NCBI GenBank assembly: GCA_037043455.1
Contig: JAWPHD010010299.1
Location: 31,083-95,082, forward strand
Direction: 5' to 3'
Origin: Cyrtodaria siliqua
Taxonomy: Eukaryota > Mollusca > Bivalvia > Adapedonta > Hiatellidae
Length of the DNA stretch: 64,000 nt
Shown piece by piece: positions 22,151-34,089 of the stretch. Below the pieces are notes generated by a model. The model saw only the letters and a program-made list of their open reading frames with translations, did not search any database and had not been told where the DNA came from. Every line of letters begins with the position of its first letter. Within the stretch, counting starts at the first letter, position 1. A program made the position numbers and the translations under genes.

Positions 22151-22260
22151 TTTGTATAAATGGACTGAAGGATAACTTCCTTTTGTGTTCTATACCCGAG
22201 TATCAAGTATTTTAAATGTGAGGTTACTTACATCTCGTATATACAATAGACGGCACTTAC

Positions 22261-22464
22261 CACCTTCATTCCGCCCATAAGTGAATCGCCGTGCATCCAG
22301 GGTACCGGTGGGACTGTACTACAAGGAACCCCTCTAGTCCTGTTATAATTGTACACTTGACCGCGTCGGAATGTGTGTTGAAACACCGTGGGGTTATTTG
22401 CAATCAACTTGTCTAGGGTGCTTTGGATAACTGTGATCGCATCTATCGAAAGGGCAGCCTCAAC
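22261..22464 (-). CDS. iGluR exon 6 of those visible (ATD end with second conserved Cys)
   Basis: 204-bp exon, acceptor ATATTTAG before 22464, very good donor GTAAGTGCC from 22260, phase 0 at both ends. It encodes VEAALSIDAITVIQSTLDKL, a variable loop, then TRGVPCSTVPPVPWMHGDSL and MGGMKV. The A-L-x-x-DA-(I/V) helix and the C...PW-x-x-G-x-x-(L/I) segment are the conserved end of iGluR ATDs. The cysteine is the expected partner of the one in exon 2. The loop between them (about 27 residues, NPTVFQHTFRRG) is longer than usual for AMPA subunits and carries the sequon NRT. Confidence 0.92.
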
Positions 22465-23093
22465 CTAAATATAACGTGATCAAATTTAAAATATTCTAAC
22501 AAAAAGAGTACAAGTATGAAAATGTATTTATTGTTTGAATATTTGCGTGCGTCACTACTAAATACAATATTTTAGATTGGGCCGACCCTAACAACTTGGT
22601 CAATATTCTATTAAAAAGAGCTAATTGGGAATTTCTGAATTTTAAAAGTGCATACGTATTCATTAAACATTCAAAACGCAGTTGTAATATACCTTTTCTG
22701 GACCTCCCATCACATACGTGTATTTTTTTATTTTATTTTAGATTTAATTTTCATTGGCAGTATATCGTGACATCAAATAATACGTCCAACCTCATTAGCA
22801 TAATGGTCTATCTGTATTTAACGCAATTTCATTGGAAGAAACCACTCTCGTGATTCCCGTTTTCAGAATGTGTACACATGCACGAACTCTTCGGGGACTA
22901 CTTTTCTTGTGCTAGAGACATAATAGTTATTATCGTTTTAAAATGGATTTCTCACTCTTAAAATGTATTTTCATTTAAAGTTTGGAATTATTAGGAATAA
23001 GTTTGTTGCTATGGAGTTTTTGCATGTGTAACATTTAAATACTGTCCTTAGTAGTCAACATGTGCTTGATGCGGCACAGTTTGCACTCCATAG

Positions 23094-24215
23094 GTAATAT
23101 AGAGGATCTTACATGAATTCTCATTTATTATTGAATTTTATTAACGAGTTGGCAAAATGATATAATACGAGGCTCTTGCCTAGCATTATATCATTTTTGC
23201 TAACGAGTTTTATAAATTGAACGAATGTTAGATTTTATTTATCACATAACTCACATATCGATTTTTATTGCATTTTGCCTGTCGCTTTAACACATGAAAC
23301 CGACATAAACCGTGGGAACTGGATCATAGTCATTATCGATTTTTTGACAGCATATTAGTTAGGCTTATTCAGCTGCCGAAGGCTTTAGAATATATCTATG
23401 GTTATCAGACTGTGAATCATGTAGCCCACAATAAGCCCACATGCATTACAACTTCAATTCCTAGGGAACCCGTCTAAAAAACTTGAATGGTATAAACACA
23501 TATTTTTCAATGTTCAAAGCTTGCCGTTTTATTGCCTCAAATGACGTTTTCGTAGAGCAGTCTACTATAGTGTAGAATGCGGCAATATTTCCGGAATCTT
23601 CACATCCCGGATTTTTTACGGAGCATAATGAAACCGTAAGTGAAACTGAAATGAAACCGCAAGTATTGGAATGGAATAAGGCAAATCTGTATTTTAATGG
23701 AATATTACCTGTTTATGGAATAATACCCATTTATAATACGGTATTCTCGTAAATAACGCCGTGTTATAGATTAGTCGATGGGTTTATTCGTTGTCTATAT
23801 GGTTTTCATAATTGCACATGTAATGGTAAGGTAGCAATGAACAGTTTCAATTCAGTTTTTTACTTGACGTTTATCTCTGTTGTAATGCACACGCTAACGC
23901 AAAACGCATCCCTTACATGTGAACACCTGTATTTCTGTACTGATGTGTACTTCTAGCACGTCGTGAAGAATGTGTCTGGTAAGGCAAAAAAACGGTCGTG
24001 GCATGTTTACGTCACATTATTTTTTTCAATATTGTTTTAACACCCGTGACTTAATATGTTATTATGTTAAACTTTGTTTCCAGTCCCTGCCCAGATATAT
24101 GCTATTTCCTCTCGGCAGCTATTTTCCGTTTGCGTAAAACTTTGCTTCTTTGCATACTTATATAACTAGTGGGATATAGAAAATAAAGAATAGTGTTATT
24201 CCACTCCCACACCGT
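23094..24215 (+). mobile_element. Dispersed element family R5, long copy
   Basis: Starts ATAGAGGATCTTACATGA and carries a hairpin, AAAATGATATAATACGAGGC / GCATTATATCATTTT (23155-23203). It ends AGTGTTATTCCACTCCCACA. The copy at 59266-59612 has the same ends but only 347 bp, so about 750 bp here (23430-24150) is either an insertion or is deleted there. Noncoding. Confidence 0.7.
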
Positions 24216-26330
24216 AAGTCATGTGATAAATATAATTATAATGTATCTTTATTTTAAATAACACTATAGATATATTAGTCAAAATTCGTAAATACCCACC
24301 TAATTATATGTCAATAGTATTCTCATTGTTTTGTGTATTTCGCACATGATTAACGAGACAGTTCAACTGCAAAATAACGAGTGTAAATCATCAGCTCTGA
24401 TTGCATGAACACATTTTAAAGCTTTCAAGTCGATGTGTTTTCTTAGAAATCAGTTAGAACACTTATACAACTGGGTATATAGGATTTTGTTCAGTACGAG
24501 GGTCATTCAATAGGTTCTTTCACTAACGCGTTTTAACAATTATGTGCTCATTGTGAGTGTTGGTGTTTGGTACCAAATGAAAGTGAGTTTCAATACCATT
24601 CCATTGAAGGTAAAATAAATGCTGTATCTTTTGTGTGACGAAAGTTATGGAACATTTAATACACATCACTTATACATACTGAGGCATTTTCGTCCTGAGT
24701 TTTTTCATGATGTTAATTGTTAATTATTTAAATGCTTGTTTCTCTTTAAGTACTTGTCGAAGACCTTTGAAATTTCTCATACATTACCAGTTATATCTGC
24801 GCATTACAAAATTCAGAATTTAAGCATGGTAGATGAAAAGGCATTGTCTTAGAAATTAACATTTTAAGCTAACGTGTAAAATTAATTTAATGATAAATGG
24901 ACATTAAATGGAAGGGCAGTCTTCTGAAATAGCGTTTTTGGATGATCAATATTTTCACTAAACATTGTACAAAATTCTACAATAATGTGTTGAATATAAA
25001 ATAACACTGAAGGACTAAGATTTGTAAAAAAAATATGAAAACATATTAATACTATGAGAATAATTACGACATTTAAAAGATATTATAACATTTCCGTAAA
25101 CAAAATGAAGAAAATCAGTGTTATTTCTGCTAAAATTAAGGGATATGCATTCACTGATATCTAGTTTGCAGCAAGACCTTTCCAAATCCTCGATAATCAT
25201 GTTCATGGACTATGGGCGAATAACAACAGATGGCGTACAAGAAAATTAAAAGCATAGAATTATTCAAATAAATTTTACTTTTTTTTGTAACAAGGACATT
25301 TTCAGAGATGCCAGTATCCAAAAGGTCTGGTATGGGGAGATAATTTAAGGGTATAAATAACCGGATTTTTTTCATTTTTTTTGTGGAATTGAAGAGAGCG
25401 AACCCAGTAGTACTATAAATACACTACCTTATCTCAGTGTAGTATCCAGTTCAAAGGATATATGCCTAGTGACAGAACATTTTGAAGCACCCTCGTAATT
25501 CGAATTAGTGCAGCTTTCGATATTTCTAATTCTAAAATATGCCAGCTAAAATTATATTGACACAATGTTTTACTAGCATTACCACTATAAATGCGTTTGC
25601 AAAAGAAATTTTCGAAATATTTAATGTTAACGCTGAATTATAGTTGTTTGCATTTCAAACGTTATTCAATTGAAAGGGAGGTAATTTAGAATCATCAATG
25701 TTTCGATTTTTTTATAGCCTGAGAATCTGTAATAAATTGGTCAAATAGTTATGGTTTTCATACCAGTTTTAAAAAGTTTATATCTTTAAGCGGACTTCGA
25801 TTCGTGTTATGTGTTTTATCAGCACTGTTCATGTTTTATCAGCACAGTTCATGTTTTCATATAAAGAGAGCGTAACACTCAAAAGAGGTAACAATTTAAA
25901 CAAAAACGACTGTCGGAAAACTCGACTATTCGATTTTTCAGAGAATAATACATTATATAGCCAGTATATACCATCAGAAAACAAGGCTAAAACAAGGTGG
26001 GGTTGGGGTTGTGGGGCGGGTATAGAAACTCAGTTCGATATAAAATTAATGTTAGAATCTCATACAAAAATCTCATACAAATTATAGTTACATTTGGGCA
26101 GGGTGTGAAATTTGAATTTTTTTATCAGTTTTAATCCAAAATGGCTGTCATTTTAAAGAAATGTGTGGTCTAAAGGCAACTTGGGGAGGGAGGGGATATC
26201 TGGCAATTTTTTTTGTGGTCTCATTTCAGTTTTTTTTATTGATATTTCATCATTCTGTGTATCTGAATTTAATTTAAACTGTTTTATATGTAAATGATTG
26301 CGTTCAAATTAAAAAGTTTAATATCCAAAT
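24216..26330. other. Intron sequence without recognised feature
   Basis: AT-rich. Some 75-90 codon frames exist but show no compositional or motif support. Nothing I can annotate. Confidence 0.5.
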
Positions 26331-26339
26331 GAAGATATA

Positions 26340-27725
26340 ATGAAAAAAATTGCCCTCCCCCTGTCCTCCATGTGAGGCGAGCCCATAAACAAATGGTGGG
26401 CAGGGTGGGGGCGCATCATTGATATAGGTGTAGATTTGATAAAACAAAACAACACAGACATATTTAAAAAGAACACACAAAAAAAACACATTCTGGTGGT
26501 GGTGATGATGGGGTGGTGGGACGGTTGAGGGATGGGGGAGGGGGGGGGGGGGCAAAACATATTGATCAACTGATAAAACAAAACAACACAGATATCTGAT
26601 GAAAAAATAAATATATATAAATTCGGGTGGTGGTGATGATTGGGTGGGGATGGCTAGGGGATGGCTAGGGGATGGGGGTATGGAGGTAACATAGCTATAG
26701 TGTAAAATTACACCAAAACAACGCAGAAATATGTAAAAAAAAAGAAACAATAATAAAAAAAATCGAGTTTCGGGTGTGGGGTGAGAGTAGGAGGGGGACA
26801 ACATATATATATGTGTAAGAATTGACTAAAACAACTCAGAAATATGTACAAAAAATCAGTACGATTCAGGATACATCCTGAGATGTTTATTATTGTGTAT
26901 GTGTTTCTTTAGTTAGTTTCTCTGGATGTAGACTTCATTGTTAGAGAATTCCTTTTGATGAGATGTAGTTTTGTTTACACTGTCTTGTCTATTTGGGCGC
27001 TGAAGACAGGGTAATAGCGAGGATTGTGCGCATATAAAATCTATTCAAGCTAACTAGTATACCTTATTGCCTACTGACCGTTCCAAGTCGGTAACCCTGT
27101 TTTCACCACCCATTCTGTTGTTTTTTGTCTCTTTCATTGTATTATCAAGTCCTTGTTTGCAGTGCAGTGCGGACCTACGATGCCATTGTGTTCGGACGCT
27201 GTGTTTCTATAGGACCCTATATCTCATTTTTGAGTGGTGATGGGTTGGTGGGGGGGGGGGGAAGTAGGCGGGGTGGGCGGGGGGTCAGTGGGGGTCAACA
27301 TAGCTATATGTGTAAGAACTGACCAAAACAACACAGAAATATGTAAAAATAGATAAAAAAAGGGGCGTGGGGTGGGGGTGCGAGGAGGAGGGAGCCATTT
27401 CCCCAATATGGGTGAAATATGAATAAGATGCATAATGCTATAACTGGGTGTGTGGAGGGGGAGAAGAAGGGGGCAACATAGCTATATATGTAAGAAATAA
27501 ACAAAACAACACAGAAATATGTAAAACAAAATTGAGTTTCAAGTGAGGGGGAAGGCGGGGTGGGGAAGGCATGGGGCTGGGTGAGTGAGAGGGCAACATA
27601 GCTCTATATGTGTAAGAATTAAACAAAACAGGTGGATGGGTTATGGGGGAGGGGGTTGTGGCGAGGAGGAGGAAGCCCATGCCCCAATACGGGTTAAGTA
27701 TGAATAAAATGCATAGTGCTATAAA
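26340..27725. repeat. G-rich tandem repeat region, ~130-bp units, in two blocks
   Basis: Seven units pair AACAAAACAACACAGAAATA with a G-rich stretch (GGGTGGTGG, GGGGAGGGGGG). The blocks are 26340-26860 and 27225-27725. Between them, 26865-27225 contains a weak inverted match to family R3 (GACCGTTCCAAGTCGGTA). Long minus-strand Pro/His-rich frames here come from the G-runs. Confidence 0.7.
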
Positions 27726-27749
27726 AAATCCCAAACCAAAATTATAGAT

Positions 27750-28400
27750 ATATACAACAGCTTACACGCAAACCTTGATCTGCCTTTATTGCAAATTTTA
27801 TGGGCCATCACAATTAGTAGAAGACAAAATTACTTACGCAACACTTTACAACATACTATAAGAAAACCAAATCCCAAATTTAGTTGAGCTAGGACAAGAA
27901 ATGTAACAGATATAGACCTGTAAACACAACTTACATGCAGAAAATAGATACATTTTAAGGGCTATCAGAATGTGGGTTCCATGGGAGCCCAGGGGTTACA
28001 CGAACCAAAATTACTTAAGCAGGCTTTAGATAATGCTATTAGAAAGCAAATGGCTAAATTTGGTTGTGCTAGGATAAGAAATGTAAGATATATAGACTTG
28101 TAAACACAGCTTACACGCACAATTGTATATGAAAAGGGGCACATTTTATGGGCTATCATAATTTTGGTTCCATGGGAGCCCATGGGTTACAGGAACCAAA
28201 ATTGCTTATGCAGTCCTTAAGATAATGCGATATGGAAGCCCATGGCTAAATATGGTTGTGATAGGATAAGAAATGTAAGAGACATAGACTTTTAAACACA
28301 GCTTACACGCAAACCTTGATGTGCGACGCCGACGCCGACGCCGTCGCCGGGGTGATTACATAAGCTCTCTTATTCTTCGAATAGTCGAGCTAAGAATACA
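27750..28400 (+). mobile_element. Tandem-core element with GACGCC run and end hairpin
   Basis: About three units of roughly 175-190 bp, marked by ACA(G/A)CTTACACGCA, TTTTATGGGC(T/C)ATCA and GGTTCCATGGGAGCCCA. Then (GACGCC)n at 28325-28345 and a hairpin AGCTCTC...GTCGAGCTAA. The plan matches 63130-63690 and 4113-5212, with different core units. Terminal hairpin before CTAA is Helitron-like; tandem cores are known from bivalve pearl/MITE-type elements. Confidence 0.7.
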
Positions 28401-28545
28401 TGTTTCACAAACTATGGGTCAAAACAAAATACCACACAACTATTCTAAAATATATGATTGGCTTATATTTAAAATAAAATTAGATACAAAAGTGAGTAAT
28501 TAGAAATTTTGCTCAGCATAGTTGTTTATAAAAATACGAACTAAC

Positions 28546-28707
28546 ATGTATGCTGTTATTTCCAGCGCCCCACCAAATGTCAGGATCCAACGTTTTCCAA
28601 TCCTTTATGAACTCTTTTACGAAGCTTGACGAATAATTGACAAGCTGGAAACCAGTTATATTGACACCATCATGCTGGTACCGCTCCAAGTCCAAGTTCA
28701 GGAAATC
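28546..28707 (-). CDS. iGluR exon 5 of those visible (GVNITGF / LVNY segment)
   Basis: 162-bp exon, acceptor CTTATAG before 28707, donor GTTAGT from 28545, phase 0 at both ends. It encodes DFLNLDLERYQHDGVNITGF then QLVNYSSSFVKEFIKDWKTL and ends WWGAGNNSIH. The (D/E)LE-x-x-x-x-G-x-N-(I/V)-TGF motif followed by a helix with KxW is diagnostic for AMPA/kainate ATDs. Three sequons are visible (NIT, NYS, NNS). The open frame extends beyond both splice sites but loses similarity there. A tandem-core repeat ends about 150 bp downstream in the following intron. Confidence 0.93.
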
Positions 28708-29384
28708 CTATAAGTATAATGGCGAAGAAGCATGAACATTACTACTCCAAAAATAGACTCTACGATTCAAAGTATTACATGGTGATTATTAAAAGAGTTT
28801 AACACATAACACGAATGCAGCTTCATTTGTTATCCTTGATAGTAAAATAGTCCGAAGTGAGCAGACAACACCAATTACCAACCAATCAGCGGGCAGGGAA
28901 AAAGTTCCTATTACACAGAATATCTTAATTTTGAATGGTTGACAGGGTAAACAAACCAAACAATCTTGCTAAAAAATTAAATCAACTTTTGAAGAGTACT
29001 TGTGAATGTTAGATCATACATTTGTCCAATGTATTCATAATTTGTGGTAATATTAAAAAACAAGAAGCATATTTTACATTTTCCTCTTTTATCTACATGC
29101 AAGGAGGTGGGTCACAACCATCCGACCCAAACAGCTTTTTCAAAACATAATCAACGTATGGTTTACGTACGTTTCTTTGATAAATATAAGACAGGTCTTT
29201 CAAAACAAATAAGCAAATCTATAACTTCTTATATTAGGGAACACAGTACAGAGCTTAGAGCTATAATGTACGTCTATGGAATATGAATTGGTGTAGTATG
29301 ACCTAGTGGAGAACAATAGTTGCTTACACGACGGTCGACTAATTTGTGTTTGTGTGTGCGTGCTTGCGTGTGTGTTGTAGTGCT

Positions 29385-29505
29385 GCAATACTGGTAGCCG
29401 ACCTGTCCTAAAAATAACCTACTCGTACCACTATAATGAGGTATTTGACCCGGCTGGGGATTGTACCCACGACCTCCTGCATGCGAGGCCGACGCTGTTT
29501 GTTTT
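29385..29505 (-). mobile_element. tRNA-derived SINE
   Basis: On the minus strand: GTCGGCCTCGCATGCAGGAG, then GTCGTGGGTACAATCCCCAG (B-box), followed by TCATTATAGTGGTACGAG and TAGGTTATTTTTAGGACAGG. The head, body and order look like a mollusc SINE. It sits in the 1.1-kb intron between exons 4 and 5. Confidence 0.75.
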
Positions 29506-29795
29506 TTAACAAAACACAATGGTGTACGAAAATAGTTAACTTCGTTTTTTTTTATTTTACGTCATAATTCAATTGAGCATTGTGTTTTTCCTGGTTATTA
29601 TGAAAACGAATACAGTGCCTGTATAACAAATAAACGTAAAATGTTAAGGTTTTACGTAAAGTAACATTAAATGTTAGTAGTCGGATCGGAAAGTAATGCA
29701 AGTTGTAGCTGTTTCTTAAAGAAGATTATATCAAGCTTTACTTATCATATGTCTTATGATATATTATCTACAGACAGCCAAATAAGTAGCCATAC

Positions 29796-29849
29796 CAGGG
29801 ATCCTAGAATGTAGTTGTAGCCTTCTTTATTCATGCCAACTTCTCTGAT
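29796..29849 (-). CDS. iGluR exon 4 of those visible: 54-bp micro-exon
   Basis: Eighteen codons, IREVGMNKEGYNYILGSL, flanked by TTTTAG before 29849 and GTATGG from 29795, phase 0 at both ends. I looked for it because exons 3 and 5 abut badly: the family has a conserved 'GM....Y.Y(I/L)' strand between them. This is the only minus-strand stretch in the 1.8-kb gap that supplies it. The frame joins both neighbours without a stop. It is too short to be found by ORF length. Confidence 0.88.
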
Positions 29850-30530
29850 CTAAAATATTGTGAAGTAAGATCTGTAATAATGTAAAACAGCAATGCATCT
29901 TACCAAATATTAATTCTATTAAAGGAATTATATCGATACAGACAATTATTGAGAGGTCTGAATAACTTGGGAAAATGTGAAAGAATTATCACAATCGGAT
30001 GATTAATAAAAAAGAAATTACCATTTGAAGGTTGCTCTAAAACGAATATTGGAGCCGCTATTTTAAGAATTATGACGTCATAGTTCCAAATTACCATAAC
30101 TTATACGGAATATTGATATCCATACCGTTTCAATAGAACCTTCAAATGATCATATCTTCTTTGTTTGATAATTTCTTTGGCATCGGAACTGAACACTATC
30201 ATCAGGGAAACCTGTTATAATAGGACACAAGAAAGATTCAACCGCGACAAATATTGTGCAAGAACAAGTAAGGGAAAGTCGCAAATCCCAAAAGCAACCA
30301 CGACACAGTACTGAGTATTACAGAAACATCGAAAGACGGAGAAAGAAGACTGTATTGATTGTCAGGACGATGCCAATTAAACAACTATATACTTGTATCC
30401 TTGTATAAACAGCCTTGTATCAAACTGCTCAAACTTTCCCCATGTACATGATGTAAGTAAAAGACTATGACTTTTTAAAGATCATTTCAAAATATACGGT
30501 TTAACTCCTATATATGAAAGCATTTTGAAC

Positions 30531-30736
30531 CTGTTGCATAATGATGCGATACGCGTTCTCGGTGGACAAATCCAGAACAATATATCTATCTGTAGAATTA
30601 TCTATTTCCTCCTGCTTGTCGAGTGCTCGAAGATCTTCATGTGCTGATTTTATGTCTTGGAGTTTGTGCATGCGTACTTGAACGTAGTATTTTGTGGATT
30701 CGAATATTCGCAGAATCTCTTGTAAACTGAATAATC
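30531..30736 (-). CDS. iGluR exon 3 of those visible (ATD lobe 2)
   Basis: 206-bp exon. The acceptor is GATTTCAG before 30736. The donor is a weak GTTCAA from 30530, chosen because it is the only nearby GT that keeps frame with the next exon. It encodes LFSLQEILRIFESTKYYVQV and, later, RYIVLDLSTENAYRIIMQQ. The L-x-x-L-Q-E-(I/L)-L helix and the (V/I)(V/I)xDxS strand followed by a helix ending in Q are typical of ATD lobe 2. It contains the sequon NST. It ends in phase 0. The charged loop KQEEID between them is variable in the family. Confidence 0.9.
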
Positions 30737-31395
30737 CTGAAATCGAAAGAATATAATCAAATTAGCAGACAAGATGCCAAGGTCAATATGAAATTAATTC
30801 CAGCAACACATACAATTGGAGAATTGTCTCCTTTTTTTGTTTTTCGGATTTAATTCCGTTTAACTTGATTTCTTCGTGCGTGCTCAAGTGACAGAGTGAT
30901 TAGGCAGACGGCGTGCCTTATAGAGAGATGTTTTACTCTGGATTACTGAGGTCATGACATGTTGAAAACAAAGAAACTATTTTGATGATTGTTTTACAGT
31001 TTTACTGTTTTCTTAATTAGAAATGAAAGCCTTCTTTGCGTTTATCTGAGAAATTTCTCTTAACCGTCTAAATGAATCCCATGAGTGTGTTTGTTCACTC
31101 GCATTGTTGTCATACAATGTAACTTCAATCTCTGACATAGTTTACACTTGATACTTGATTATTGGTGTTCATGTCGTGCCAAGTAGTGTTTAAAATGCTA
31201 AAATTGTTATTGTATTTCAGGAAAGTTAATAGAAACGCAACATTTCTTCGCGTGTCTAAGACATTTATTATTATTTAAGACTAAGTGCATGAGTTAAATA
31301 TATCACTCAGTACAGGAGATGTTATACAATGTTCCTTTAGCAATTGTACCGTAAATCATGTAAAACCGTTCAAAATTTACAAATGGTGAATGTGG

Positions 31396-31560
31396 AGATC
31401 GTGGTCCAGTTTTAAAAGGTCGGATTCCAAGTTTGAAAGGTCATGGGTTTGATCCTCGCACTGTCAAGATAATTATTCAACATTGCTACCCAGAAAGCCA
31501 GCAAGTGTGATTGATATAAGTTGCAAGAACTTGTTTCACAATCGATGTTAAATAAATATG
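31396..31560 (+). mobile_element. tRNA-derived SINE, degraded
   Basis: GATCGTGGTCCAGTTTTAAA and CATGGGTTTGATCCTCGC form A- and B-box-like blocks, followed by a body ending AATAAATATGTTTAAACTG. No acceptor stem. Confidence 0.6.
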
Positions 31561-32247
31561 TTTAAACTGAACTGTGAATGGCGGAGTATTGCCCACTTTT
31601 TGCAGTGCGAATGTCTTTGATTATGTTCTATATTTTGTTTATTTTAGGCATTATATATTATTGCCATATAAGTTTTACATTTTATGATGTACATTACAAG
31701 TTTACATATTTGCAATCAGTAACTCGGCAAAGACTCGTCCCTGGATGTAATTCTGACCCTTTGGGTGGGATTTCCGTACCGTATTCTTGTATATGTCTTT
31801 CTAAACCGTTTACCTTTTACCTATATATATTTTCAAAACTTAGTAAGAATTACCTATATTAAATGTATATAATAATTCTAAACACAAGCATCCACTGCAG
31901 GATTCCCCTGTTTCCTTTGCCTCAGTCTGGGTGCAGCTAAACGGAGACTTCACATTTTTCTTTTTACCAGCTTAGACTACTCACTATTTATCAGTTCCAA
32001 AAATTTAAACATACTTGGTATTTTCCAATAATTCTTCTTTAATGAACATTCAATAACAGAGTGATACTTATCTTCTAGTTTTGCACATGTGATACATTTA
32101 CGTTAATTTACTGGTATGCTTTTCGGCTTATGCCATCTTCCTTCTTCTATTTGTAAGTTATGAGATGAAAGTCTTAGTTTTGATAATGCATTTCTATACT
32201 TTGGTATATTTAAAATATATAAGTAAGGTTTCATAACATAGTTATCT
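31561..32247. other. Intron sequence without recognised feature
   Basis: A 94-codon plus-strand frame at 31578 has hydrophobic noise composition and no motif. Nothing supported before the minisatellite begins. Confidence 0.45.
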
Positions 32248-32249
32248 AC

Positions 32250-33793
32250 AATACAACACAAACATTTCCCAGTTCAGCGTACAATACAACATATACAATT
32301 CCCAGTTCAGCGTACAATACAACACATACATTTTCCAGTTATGCGTCTTGCAATACAACACATACATTTCCCAGTTCAGCGTACAATACAACACTGTGAC
32401 ATACAATTCCCAGTTCAGCGTACAATACGACACATACATTTCCCAGTTCAGCGCACAATACAACACATACAATTCCCAGTTCAGCGTACAATACAAAACA
32501 TACATTTTCCAGTTCAGCGTACAATACAACACATGCAATTCCAAGTTCAGTGTACAATACAACACATACAATTCCCAGTTCAGCGTACAATACAAAACAT
32601 ACATTTCCCAGTTCAGCATACAATACAACTCATGCAATTACCAGTTCAGCGTGCAATACAACACATACATTTCCCAGTTCAGCGTATAATACAACACATG
32701 CAATTCCCTGTTCTGCGTACAATACAACACATACAATTCCCAGTTCAGCAAACAATACAACACATGCAATTCTCAGTTCAGCATGCAATACAACATATGC
32801 AATTCCCTGTTCAGCATACAATACAACATATATATTTCCCAGTTCAGCGTACAATACAACACATGCATTTCCCAGTTCAGCGTACAATACAACACATGCA
32901 ATTCCAAGTTCAGCGTGCAATACAACAATTCCCGACAGTTTACGCCGCAACACGTTCGATTTCAAATGCGGCGTACATCACAGCACATACAATTCTCAGT
33001 ACCGCGTAAATTGCAACTCATACAAATCCCAGAGCAGCTTGCATCACATTACACGACATTCCCAGTTCAGCATACATCACGAACCATACAATTTCCAGTG
33101 CAGCATACATCACGAAACATACAATTTCCAGTGCAGCATACATCACAACACATATCATTACCAGTGCAATATACATCACAACACATAGCATTCCCAGTTC
33201 AGCATACATCACAGTACATACAATTCCTAGTCCAGCATAAATCACAACATCTACATTTCCCAGTGCAGTATACATCACAATACATACAGTTCCCAGTTCA
33301 ACATACATCACACCAAATAGAATTCCTAATTCACAATACGTACAAGTCCTAGTTCAGCATACATCACAACACATACATTTCCCAGTGCAGCATACATCAC
33401 AACTCATACACTTCCCAGTGCAGCATACATCACAACACATAATATTCCCTGTGCAGCGTATATCACAACGCATACAATTCCTAGTTCAACATACATTACA
33501 ATACATACATCGGCCAGTTCAGCATACATCACCACACATACACTTCCCAGTGCAGTATAAATCACAATACATACAATTCTCAGTTCAGCATACATCACAA
33601 CTCATACAATTCCTAGTTCAACATGCATCACAACTCATACAATTCCCACAGCAGCATACATCAAAGCACATACAATTCCTAGTTCAACACAAATCACAAC
33701 ACATACAATTCCCAGTGCAATATACATCACAACACATCCAATTTCCAGTCCAGCATACATCACAGCACATACAATTCCTAGTTCAACATAAAT
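32250..33793. repeat. Minisatellite, 33-bp unit, about 46 units in two blocks
   Basis: Block 1 (32250-32935) has unit CAATACAACACATACAATTC + CCAGTTCAGCGTA. Block 2 (32975-33793) has unit CATACATCACAACACATACA + ATTCCCAGTTCAG. A 40-bp spacer with TTTACGCCGCAACACG separates them. The unit is 33 bp, a multiple of three, so frames stay open for hundreds of codons on both strands (11-residue repeats such as FPVQRTIQHIH). These are not evidence of a gene. The unit is A/C-rich and T/G-poor on the plus strand. Confidence 0.95.
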
Positions 33794-33811
33794 AGTAAAG
33801 AAACAGGCCAG

Positions 33812-34010
33812 TTTCCCAGAGCGGGCTCCAAACCCAAACAACTGTAAAATGTGTCGGCCATGGCTGTTAACTCAAGTACACCATCATTTACAAAAAACAT
33901 AAATGATAGCATACTTTGGCCAAAAGTCCTGAAACACATTATTAATTACTTGAGCAAACCCGCTCTAGGAAACTATCGCTGAAACCCTAAGTTTCTATAC
34001 TACTTATCAA
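33812..34010. mobile_element. Pair of inverted SINE-head fragments
   Basis: CAGTTTCCCAGAGCGGGCTC (33812-) and, inverted, AACCCGCTCTAGGAAACT (33957-33974) with an intervening stem-loop region. The first resembles the 3' side of the tRNA-like head at 5767-5851. They lie between the minisatellite and the Polinton. Confidence 0.5.
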
Positions 34011-34089
34011 TCCAGTTGATCATTTTAATAACATAATATTTTGCTCATACGATTCAACTAAAACATTTGCAATTCATTAAGCAAAGTCA

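Noticed and set aside
26304..26804. 166-codon minus-strand Pro/Ser/His-rich ORF
   Set aside because: Produced by G-rich tandem repeats on the other strand; composition and repetition explain it fully.
32240..33795. Very long overlapping ORFs (up to 222 codons) as repeat-protein genes; or a CRISPR-like array
   Set aside because: They are the 33-bp minisatellite read in several frames and on both strands. There are no unique spacers and no start or splice context, and the organism is eukaryotic.
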